Part shown: one piece after another, positions 17,401 through 23,631 of the stretch
How the letters are laid out: each line of letters starts with the position of its first letter
Position numbering within the stretch: position 1 is the stretch's first letter
DNA from: Nemertoderma westbladi
Taxonomy: Eukaryota > Xenacoelomorpha > Nemertodermatida > Nemertodermatidae
Assembly: GCA_032718475.1 (NCBI GenBank)
Contig: JAUCBJ010007215.1
Location: forward strand, 64,001-87,631
Reading direction: 5' to 3'
DNA: 23,631 nucleotides
Program-made: the position numbers and the translations under genes
Notes under the pieces: generated by a model
Database searches by the model: none
The model's input: only the letters and a program-made list of their open reading frames with translations
What the model was told of the DNA's origin: nothing

Positions 17401-18624
17401 CGAAACAGCCCGAGTCAGGTAAGTGAGCCCAAATCACATGTCCAATTCAGTGATGTGAACGACACTGACCAAAGTTCTGAGTGGGAAGGATTCTATACGG
17501 ACGAATTCTCCGATGCCAACGAATCCTGTTATCTAATAAATACCGCAGTGTATCGAGCACTTACTTACGAAAAGGACATCAACGATGAGTTTCCCCCAAC
17601 TACTTTCGCCAAACAACCATCTTGGAAAGCTCCAGCTTCCAACGTAGGAATCAGAGAATTTCCTGTAGTTCAAGTAAGAGTTCACGGTCTTAACAAAAGC
17701 TACATAGTGAACGCCCTCCTTGACTCCGGCAGCACAGGAACATTCATCGATCAAGAACTAGCCGAAGATATCTTTGCTGGACAACCCAAGTTCCGGACTA
17801 AATTGAATATGTCAGGAATTATGCAGGTTTGGAAATCTACCCTAACGGCAGATTACTATGTAGGTGTGTTGTCCACCCCCCAGGATAAGTTAGGAACACA
17901 AGGTATAAGGTCAGTAAAAATGGTGGCTATAAAGAACTTCGCTACTACTCAAGCAGAACTTTATAATTGGGACGAGGATGAGAGCATCCAACATCTTAAG
18001 ATACCTCGATTCCAGACAGATTATCCTGGAGTGCAAATACTCATCGGCCAAAACGCGCATGAGGCGCTCGAGACATTGGAGAAACGGCCTGCTCAACCGC
18101 AGCCACTACAAACCTATGCGGTAAGAACTAGAGTAGGTTGGTACTTCACTGGCCCTTCCCGTAGAACTCTCAAAGAGAGATTACCTCAACAACAGGTATA
18201 CCAAGTAAAGGGGGAAGTGGAGAGCAGTGATGTGGACGATCCAACTGAGGGAACACCATACTCCTCAGATAATGACGATATTAACTCCAATGTAGATCAA
18301 TGGAGACATTGCCTTGGGACGATTAATCCAGCCGACATCGCTTCCAGAGGAGCAACTCCTCAAGAACTGATAGATACTCCAGGCTGGTTAGGTGGATCCG
18401 ACTCCTTAAGTAAAGAAGAAGAAGAATGGCCTCCTCATCTTACCACGGCGGAGATTAGACAGGCCAAGGGAGCGGAGAAAGTAACACAACAACTCAATCG
18501 CCCAGCTAGTCGTTTATGTTTACTGGAAAGAGACCGAAAACTGTCCGGAAACTATGGAAGGCAAGATACTCTTCCTACGACCACTTCCCTAATCCGACAA
18601 ATATCTAGGGACTCCATAACGTAA
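14494..18624 (+). CDS. gag: BEL-2 Gag-protease protein with remnants of pol (1376 aa)
   Basis: Starts at ATG 14,494 in the good context AACATGG. Order: acidic VESE repeat (about 139-174); Glu/Ala-rich coiled coil (about 255-310); second coiled coil (about 475-525); BEL/Pao Gag domain (about 615-740, IVKFNGDEMKWLPFNEYY and LNIRYGN); zinc motifs CALCDGPHRLSAC (about 901), CYNCLRRGHQRRTC (about 933) and CAKCGAKHHSLLH; aspartic protease with ALLDSGSTGTFID (D1077) closing at RVGWYFTGP. In a complete element about 800 residues of reverse transcriptase and RNase H should follow. Here the protein goes, after a short acidic spacer, to WRHCLGTINPADIASRG (W1270) and EEEEWPPHL, the tail after RNase H. 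It then goes to RPASRLCLLE (R1336), the usual integrase C-terminus. Both losses keep the frame. It should make particles and protease but cannot copy or integrate itself. Confidence 0.88.
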   Translation: MADTRQTLSDSLLETTACFSDQSVENPRPRSETPHTVRRATPAVVVSEPRLVEKISQFAKLLKCRWSAIGTRAQVKRDQEEAIKQQQHPSQEPSSQQPDSSSSSDTAERTSERGAKMADTVYDERPTYEESTDATSSQVEGEVESEVESEVESEVESEVESEVESEVESEVESELTAAEKPRTRDAIDIYLSDYQRFLGDEELRRRLSGLSPNSEGTKLVLDSIDAEMLAANQAECDEKLRLIRVREEQVKKRRIEEQKAAAMAEAEVERKAAKAVAEAEWRASEQTTQLELENLQEIQDSINKQFTANQMQMMRKSTPKRQGYTSSEEGETTDPEGGGNRSHLSGRRKTSYRRKLPDLPPAVKRQLTSTDLGSAEPIEQFIQVKRLPTIVDEPEIIRPVVPKVTSVLETPVLPELNSKFPLHSTTLPVPGGTVHANTPVQIAEREINNLSPVVPRQPATMLATPASAVEWVEEGRWGMNLLLGQMQETVHQLKGTVREGRAELQEVQQSIALERDNLVNIQKSIPIPPVTLCQPVRSEVLHAQGVEPTRIYTASEVETPITNPIKGDYRPVINDIPYRPDNDPRNLYTDNSILNNTMAQESFTRQMARTEARQAVKVGEIVKFNGDEMKWLPFNEYYKDSIQNSVLSNGEKLRFLIKCLEGPPKLMALKFIGHPDGLRQVWDTLNIRYGNKDNIAKYLYAKLVAPRHFLSSEIIEFSDEIQEICRQLDWLGKSHEYQSSMVIGAVVSTLPKGGVCTRWDKKVLYMNEQQRRSPTMADLMSFLDSEVKLQLIRQSREKTSENKVSEKPVSRRRIIPVCYTDDGESQASQEEDSGKDTAKSYYDNKTYKDVSKYKSRTSDRREQVTTTPPTSPKRIHGRKPEERTRVQNVNQVKVSNIKPKCALCDGPHRLSACAEFLKKSMADRRGVLWDKRLCYNCLRRGHQRRTCYSDARCAKCGAKHHSLLHTEFERNSPSQVSEPKSHVQFSDVNDTDQSSEWEGFYTDEFSDANESCYLINTAVYRALTYEKDINDEFPPTTFAKQPSWKAPASNVGIREFPVVQVRVHGLNKSYIVNALLDSGSTGTFIDQELAEDIFAGQPKFRTKLNMSGIMQVWKSTLTADYYVGVLSTPQDKLGTQGIRSVKMVAIKNFATTQAELYNWDEDESIQHLKIPRFQTDYPGVQILIGQNAHEALETLEKRPAQPQPLQTYAVRTRVGWYFTGPSRRTLKERLPQQQVYQVKGEVESSDVDDPTEGTPYSSDNDDINSNVDQWRHCLGTINPADIASRGATPQELIDTPGWLGGSDSLSKEEEEWPPHLTTAEIRQAKGAEKVTQQLNRPASRLCLLERDRKLSGNYGRQDTLPTTTSLIRQISRDSIT
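14908..15015 (+). repeat. 12-bp coding minisatellite (VESE repeat)
   Basis: Nine in-frame 12-bp units encoding V-E-S-E (the first is V-E-G-E). The silent differences alternate (GAG/GAA, AGC/AGT), suggesting growth by 24-bp steps. It makes a strongly acidic stretch in Gag. Confidence 0.95.
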
Positions 18625-19171
18625 TAACATATGGAGTGGGCGTGTGACTATATCATTTTATATTTGTTTTTATTTTATATTTATGTATGTATTATTATGT
18701 AATTTTATTATAATCGTTTTCTTTAATTTTATTTAGTAGAATGTTATTTTAGATTATTTAGTAGATTAGTGCAATATATTAGTGTTTATTACGTACGTAA
18801 TTACTTATAATATATATTTAGTGCGACGGCGAGAAATAATTATTTTTCTCTTTCCTTACTGTCCGTATCATATTATAAATACGTGACTACAGTAAGATGA
18901 AATGTCCGTACTTATTAAAGTACAATAAAGCTCCTACTATATTTAAGTATTATTGGTAGGCAGAGTATTAGGAATGCAAAGTTCAGATCCTCGTGTCTCG
19001 GCTAAACCAAGCTCTGGGTAGACCTTGGAAACGACTTGCCTCTTCACACTGACATTGCTTCGTGCGATATTGCTCTTCTACCTTATATTAAATAATACAT
19101 ATAGTAGCGTGATGTCCCTCTAACAGTAGCGTAAAACGCAAATAAATCTGTTAAACCTTTTGACCATCTGT

Positions 19172-19440
19172 AATTCTAGTCGATTAAGATATCGCGGCAC
19201 CCACCGATATACTTGAAAGACAAATTCTAGAATCAGTGGTTAACGTCCCCAGACAAGTTCTGGAATAAATCGGTGCCCATCTTAAATATTAATTTAATAT
19301 TTATTAAAATCTGTAAAATTCAGATCCGTTAACAATTCTAGTCGATTAAGATATCGTAGCACTTACCGATACTCTTAAAAGACAAATTTCATAGAATTAA
19401 GGATCCTATGTCCCCAGACCTGCTCTGGAATCAAATTGTG
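19172..19440 (+). repeat. Two-unit tandem repeat, period 162 bp
   Basis: Units start AATTCTAGTCGATTAAGATA at 19,172 and 19,334 and share ACCGATA, AAAGACAAATT, TGTCCCCAGAC/CGTCCCCAGAC and CTCTGGAAT/TTCTGGAAT blocks, with diverged DNA between. Confidence 0.85.
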
Positions 19441-20005
19441 TCAATTTTAACATCAAATAATAAAATTCACGGGAATAAATTTAAATTCATATTTTAAATG
19501 AATTTCATAAATTGTCATTTTGTACAATTTATAACATTCCCAAAATTCCATTAATTAATAGATCATGGGAGCGGAGATTCATCCTATTGAGTGTATTAGA
19601 GTGCGAGAATCTCCAACATATAGTCAATAGCCGATAAAATTAATAAAATCATGCATAAAGAGGATATTGACAATTAAAGAATTATTATTAAATAGCATCC
19701 CAGATCTGTATGCATGAGAATTACCCTAATTCTACCGCTAGCATTCCATAATGTCACCATAGCAACACCCACGCTAGAATTAGAAGCAAGTTAAAAGAAC
19801 AATAGAAAGCTTGTCCCATTGCATAGCATAGAGAATATAGCACACTGTTAGTATCCAAGGATACACAGTAATAACGTGACATTCTGGAAGGCACTGACTA
19901 ACGGACAAATGGCCTGTATGTGTACAATTGGTGACAGTTGTGTGGAATTTGTGCGTTTGTAGGCGAATGTTACTGCTAAGGTGTGTTTACAGTAGCTAGT
20001 CGCAA

Positions 20006-20030
20006 TTGTGAAAGTGGGTTACTTTCACAA
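20006..20030 (+). other. 10-bp perfect hairpin just before the 3' LTR
   Basis: TTGTGAAAGT (20,006-20,015), loop GGGTT, ACTTTCACAA (20,021-20,030); the LTR starts at 20,036. Stem and loop lengths equal those of the hairpin after the 5' LTR, and both carry ACTTT/AAAGT arms. It occupies the usual place of the polypurine tract. Confidence 0.6.
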
Positions 20031-20035
20031 GGCAC

Positions 20036-21491
20036 GGCAAGGCGCGGTAGGATATTAATAAACCTCCCTAGGCCAAGCAGTGTGCCGGTAGCAGAAATGC
20101 TCCTTGCCTGATCAAATAGCTAACTCCAGACAGGGGGGGGGGGGTACTAATGTACGTTCTACAAAGCGAACCGGTACCAAACAGTCAGTGCTATGAATCA
20201 CTAAATTATGGAACGTATGCTGTAAAAGCTTCTGTGGGATATAACTGGCCCCTTTTGCTTCGCAATCCAGTTTCCCCCCAGGCGCTGGAATACTCTAAAA
20301 AGGTTCTCTAACTGTACATATATTCCCCTCGCCCGCAAGGTACCGTTACAGGTGTTTTAACGGACATAAAAGTCATTCTGCTATATACGTGTTTTAGCGG
20401 ACATGGTAAGGCAAAAAACCCGCAATATGGCAAATACTTTTACACAGCTTAGCCGTGATGATTCAGATTACGACATCTAGCAGCTGGTTGCTGACATGGA
20501 AACAGCCATTGGACGCGTGGTTCTTTGTTTGGCTTGAGCCAATCAGAGCGATTTTTCCTGTCGACGTGTAGCTTTTCGGCCGATCATAAAGAGAGTGTTC
20601 AGTCTTACAGTTTTTTACTGATACTTTGTTGTTATTGCTGTCTAAGCCAGAAACACCGGCTCTAGAGTTAATTCTTTTCATACTTTAAGAAGAAACATTA
20701 GTAGGCTTAAATTATAGAGCGTATGACTGTTATCAGTCAAATCCATTCACAATTCAATACTTTGTTGTTATTACCCCAGCAAAGGACTGTTCAACATACA
20801 TTATTATACTGCTATTTACTGTTGTGTTTGGTTGAATATTATTTGGAGAACATATATAAAGAACCCCAATTTCCCAATTTTCTTGATACACTACAGGTTA
20901 GAGAGACGGGTTATATATAGTGATTGCGACTTATATTGTTGTGGTTTGTAGTGAATTTAATGCTATTTGATAAGCACTACATTGGTCCGTTGCTATTCCC
21001 TTTATATATGATAAAATACATTGACGGGCGGCAAATTAGTGAGCAGTATTGTGTGTTACCGGTAGTGTGCATGATTGTGACCGATAACTAAGCATTTCCT
21101 AAAGAATGCGACTCATACGTGAATCATAAGCCTTACCGACTTACCGTTGTGATTGGTATAAGTCATATCTCTGTTTACTTAGATAGAGCGCCACGTCCTA
21201 AAAGGAACTGTTAATATTTCCCGAAAGTGAATAATATTAGTCAGAAATTAATTATTAACGATCAATCGAATAATACAATACCGTAAGCTTCACTGCAATA
21301 ATAATCTAAGCCGACAGAATCCAGCCTCCCGGGATTATCCAGCGGGTGAATGGACGCGCACTAGGCTGGCTTCTGCTAATGTTGTGTTTATTGGTATTAA
21401 ATATTTGTCATCTTCTAAAGTATATTTATAAATCAAAAGACATATAAATTTTAGCAGGTTAAACTGCTAAAGGTCTTCAAAAGCGCGTACA
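20036..21491 (+). repeat. 3' LTR of BEL-2 (1456 bp)
   Basis: Matches 10,861-12,317 base for base in the parts I compared, except for 12 rather than 13 bases in the G tract. It carries the same promoter boxes (CCAAT near 20,539). It ends at TACA (21,491), after which the two copies diverge. Confidence 0.9.
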
Positions 21492-22040
21492 TATGCTGTC
21501 CGTACCTAATGTGTACTCGCGTACTGACGAATGGCAATAGTTCGCACCTGTAGGAAGTACAGGTTAACCCAGGGGTTCGTAGGACTGACAAAGGGGGGGG
21601 GGGTTGTCTGGATATAATTATTTGATCCTAAATTTGCGGCGTCCAGTACGGTGTCACGCTTACCCTGATCTATAGGTCTTACGGCGGGCAAGGGCGTCGA
21701 ACAAAGTCTTACCTTCTCACAAAGCGGGCGCTGCATAGCAAGTGGAGTATTTCGAAGGGGCAAAGGGGGTGCGCGGTCGATCCAATGTGGGCGCTAGCGT
21801 GTTGTGGACATCCCTTCCCTGCGTTGCTTACGGCCTAACGATCTAGGCTGCCATCTCCCTGGTGTTCGGCTGTCCCGAAGTCGGACCAAAAGAAAACATG
21901 TCAGGAAATTGCAGTATATTTACAGTTTTACAAAAGGATTTATCAAATAAAGTTTCAACAAGAAACCGAATTAACTAATTTTACGAATAGAAGGTAATAA
22001 CGTATCAGTAAGAGTGTAACAAGAAGGTGATAACCGAAGG
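21492..22040 (-). other. Region downstream of a minus-strand promoter; no clear gene
   Basis: More GC-rich than the surrounding DNA. Reading leftward from the TATA box at 22,058, the first ATG in this stretch (21,899-21,897) opens only 18 codons (MFSFGPTSGQ..., stop 21,845-21,843). A good splice-donor-like site, GAGAAG then GTAAGA, follows near 21,716. This could be the 5' UTR and first exon of a host gene, or the transcribed part of an unrecognised LTR. An 11-G tract is at 21,593-21,603. I cannot assign a product. Confidence 0.25.
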
Positions 22041-22050
22041 CAAACCGGCC

Positions 22051-22295
22051 TTTTTATACTAGAAATTGCACATGGAAACTAAACAGAATTTTCCACAGCT
22101 TCACCATTGAGCAATGAAGTGCTTCGTGCCCTATGATTGGCCCAGCTCATCGTTCAACGCAGTCCGGCCCTTACACTAATCTGGGACATGGAATCCTAAC
22201 AGAATTTTCCACTGCCTCACATTTGAGCAATAAGATAATTTATGCCCTATGATTGGCCTGGCTCATCATTCGCTACGCTGTACGCTTCTCATTGG
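22051..22295 (-). promoter_or_regulatory. Minus-strand promoter: three CCAAT boxes and a TATA box
   Basis: Reading leftward: CCAAT at 22,295-22,291, 22,256-22,252 and 22,140-22,136, then TATAAAAA at 22,058-22,051, 78 bp after the last CCAAT. Two of the CCAAT boxes lie in a duplicated unit as GCCAATCATAGGGCA. The layout is that of a Pol II promoter with a start near 22,025. Confidence 0.5.
22070..22280. repeat. Two-unit tandem repeat of about 117 bp with CCAAT boxes
   Basis: Units begin ACATGGAA at about 22,070 and 22,187 and share CTAACAGAATTTTCCAC-like, TTGAGCAAT, GCCCTATGATTGGCC and GCTCATC-TTC blocks. Divergence is moderate. Confidence 0.8.
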
Positions 22296-22343
22296 CCTAC
22301 CAATTAGCACCACACGAAAATAAATGGCCCCAAAATACAAATT

Positions 22344-22420
22344 TCCCGACTGGGATTCGAACTCGTAACCTACGTAATGTAACCAACGCCTTAACCATCT
22401 GACCACTACGCCACGAGAGT
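22344..22420 (-). repeat. tRNA-derived sequence (SINE head or tRNA pseudogene)
   Basis: Reading leftward: an A-box-like TGGCGTAGTGG (22,413-22,403) and a B-box GTTCGAATC (22,362-22,354), about 40 bases apart as in tRNA genes. The acceptor and T stems do not pair well, so it is not a working tRNA. A split promoter without a foldable tRNA is typical of a tRNA-derived SINE; I could not define the SINE body or tail. Confidence 0.6.
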
Positions 22421-22711
22421 ACCTAAGGGTTTTATGTGTACAAATATGAATAGGCATATTACATTACTGTAACTTAATCAAAATACGTCGGATTTTCAAA
22501 AGTTTTTACGTTAAAGTTAAACTACAAATGCTACCTTATAGTGAAATAATTCATCACCGCAAAGAGGCTTATAATGAAAACGAGTACTGCGTTTATTATA
22601 TTCCTATAAACCACCTGGCTTTGCATATTTAACGTGCGATTGGAAATAAGTTCGTGCTACCCTTCCGTGGGTGGTAGATGTCGCGGTTATGTATTGGTGG
22701 TTGGGAAGGGT
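22421..22711. other. Intergenic, nothing recognised
   Basis: AT-rich DNA between the tRNA-derived sequence and the G tract. No ORF, repeat or RNA gene is seen. Confidence 0.5.
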
Positions 22712-22732
22712 GGGGGGGGGGGGGGGGGGGGG
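22712..22732. repeat. Homopolymer tract of 21 G
   Basis: Uninterrupted G21 on the plus strand, next to GGGAAGGGT. It lies 3' of the reverse transcriptase fragment as that fragment is read (C21). Length may be unreliable in the assembly. Confidence 0.8.
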
Positions 22733-22798
22733 AGATTAAAAGGGGTGAACACGTACTGTCCACCTTTCTTTGATTGATTGGTGGTGTGGGTAAATTTC

Positions 22799-23332
22799 TC
22801 AAAACCTGATTTTGTGATACAGTCGCTGCATTTTAATTTGTATATAATAACTAGGCCTCGTGCTGCGCGAAGTCCCCACGAACGTGTTATATAGTGTCTG
22901 GTTGGAGATGTGTGCATTGTACGTGACACAATGAACCCGGCGTAGCATTCTTGTGAATGTGCCATCCAGAGATTTGGTGTCCTCAGCAGTTAGACCCCAG
23001 CATGGACTCCCGTAGAGGAGTACTGGAACTACTGCTGCTCTAAATAATCGGACCTTAAGTTTCCGATTAATTCTCGGTGACTTCCAAATCCTGGAAAGCC
23101 TATTCAAGGCTGCCCATGCCTTTCCCTTACGTATTCGAAGGTCCTCACCTGACTTCCGGATCCATGATCCCAGGTAACAGAAGTCGTCCACATGCTCAAG
23201 CATACCATCCTTTGAGCTTATGCTCATTCGATCAGAGACTTGCTGAGGACTTTCAAAGTTAACTGTCAGAATTTTGGTCTTTCTGGAAAAATGGTTAAAG
23301 ACGGCAGTGTGTCGCCTTTGAGAAAACGATAA
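22799..23332 (-). pseudogene. 5'-truncated non-LTR reverse transcriptase fragment (C-terminal part)
   Basis: An open minus-strand frame from 23,332 (two TAA codons just upstream) to 22,799. About 23,290-22,882 reads KTKILTVN, then DDFCYLGSWI, KAWAALNRLSRIWKSP, VRLFRAAVVPVLLYGSPCW and TRMLRRVHCV. These are the end of the palm/thumb and the C-terminal region common in RTE/jockey-like invertebrate non-LTR elements. The catalytic YADD part is missing, and similarity stops around LYNTFVG, where the frame runs into unrelated sequence. It is a dead fragment, probably an old 5'-truncated insertion. Confidence 0.75.
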
Positions 23333-23631
23333 TTATTAATATCGTTGTCCTATTTAAATAAAAATCTCTGGTACGACAAGAAAATAAACCTTGGTCCCAA
23401 CAGATATATTTTTCTTGGTCGTTGGAAGTAAAAATTTATGTAATTTATCTTTGGTACGCAAAGGGTTAAATTAATTTTGTTTTTCAAACCTTCTAAGCAC
23501 ACATTGGTGTCTGGAAACAGTTTATCAATGTTCCTCATCATGGATTTAATTAATTATAGTGCCAAAAGACGCAGAAGACTCTGCGCTTTCAATTGATATA
23601 AGCCAGTTGTGAAATGGTTGAGATTTAATGT
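23333..23631. other. AT-rich flank, no gene seen
   Basis: No credible ORF. The only structure noted is CGCAGA, loop AGAC, TCTGCG at 23,570-23,585, a 6-bp hairpin that may be chance. Confidence 0.4.

Larger units (their letters stand above)
18625..20035 (+). other. BEL-2 3' non-coding region
   Basis: 1.4 kb of AT-rich DNA between the ORF and the 3' LTR. It has a 162-bp tandem repeat and a hairpin ending 5 bases before the LTR. I see no integrase remnants here; the integrase tail is inside the ORF. There is no classical long polypurine tract; the nearest purine run is GAAAGTGGG inside the hairpin. Confidence 0.7.
10861..21491 (+). mobile_element. BEL-2: non-autonomous BEL/Pao LTR retrotransposon with intact gag-protease ORF
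   Basis: A 10.6-kb element: LTR (10,861-12,317), 2.2-kb leader, one 1376-aa ORF, 1.4-kb 3' non-coding region, LTR (20,036-21,491). The LTRs match by eye throughout, apart from 13 versus 12 bases in a G run, implying recent insertion. The ORF keeps Gag, nucleocapsid and protease but lacks the reverse transcriptase and integrase cores, so transposition must be helped in trans. No clean target duplication is visible: four bases TACG before the left copy versus TATG after the right copy. Confidence 0.85.

Noticed and set aside
10855-21496. Target-site duplication for BEL-2 (TACG/TATG or TACGT/TACAT)
   Set aside because: Each candidate has a mismatch, and the second includes bases also present inside the 5' LTR, so neither is convincing.
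21506-21763. Minus-strand ORF of 85 codons downstream of the promoter
   Set aside because: No recognisable motif, it spans a G11 homopolymer, and its start is far from the predicted transcript start with a splice-donor-like site between.
22344-22420. Functional tRNA gene
   Set aside because: A and B boxes are present, but acceptor and T stems do not pair, so tRNA-derived repeat is the better call.
23570-23585. Histone-type 3' stem-loop
   Set aside because: It has a 6-bp stem and 4-nt loop, but the stem sequence is not the histone consensus and no histone gene is nearby.

Overview
The window is animal genomic DNA made almost entirely of retrotransposons. I see no convincing intact host gene. 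Two different BEL/Pao-type LTR retrotransposons, a non-LTR retrotransposon with a restriction-like endonuclease, and a decayed non-LTR reverse transcriptase fragment point to an invertebrate metazoan. These families are common in marine invertebrates, but I cannot name the species.

Layout. (1) Positions 1 to about 10,860, minus strand: a BEL/Pao element (called BEL-1) running off the left edge. Its gag (5006 to 1677) ends at a single UGA. The same frame then stays open to base 1 through a protease and into the start of the reverse transcriptase. Its leader lies above 5006. A CCAAT/CRE/TATA promoter at 10.64-10.73 kb probably marks its 5' LTR. (2) Positions 5397-9250, plus strand: a complete-looking non-LTR element inserted into the BEL-1 leader. 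It is bounded by a perfect 15-bp direct repeat and encodes one 1166-aa protein: a Cys-rich CXC-like N-terminus, a Pro-Val minisatellite, a reverse transcriptase and an R2-like endonuclease. (3) Positions 10,861-21,491, plus strand: a 10.6-kb BEL/Pao-derived element (BEL-2). Its 1.46-kb LTRs look identical except for one base in a G run, so it appears young. Its single 1376-aa ORF keeps gag and protease but has lost the reverse transcriptase/RNase H core and the integrase core in two frame-preserving steps. (4) Positions 21,492-23,631: a minus-strand CCAAT/TATA promoter made of tandem units, a tRNA-derived sequence, a 21-G tract and a 5'-truncated reverse transcriptase fragment.

How they fit together. 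The non-LTR element sits inside BEL-1. BEL-2 abuts, or is inserted into, the presumed BEL-1 LTR region in opposite orientation, giving a head-to-head promoter pair. BEL-2 could move only if another element supplied reverse transcriptase and integrase. BEL-1 is only distantly related and is truncated by the window edge, so it is not shown to be that helper.

The most unusual signals are a 20-bp near-palindrome present five times in BEL-1 coding DNA and read in all three frames; an in-frame UGA between nucleocapsid and protease followed 13 nt later by a perfect 8-bp hairpin; 10-bp hairpins just inside both BEL-2 LTRs with no recognisable primer-binding site; and the pol-deleted but fully open BEL-2 ORF.
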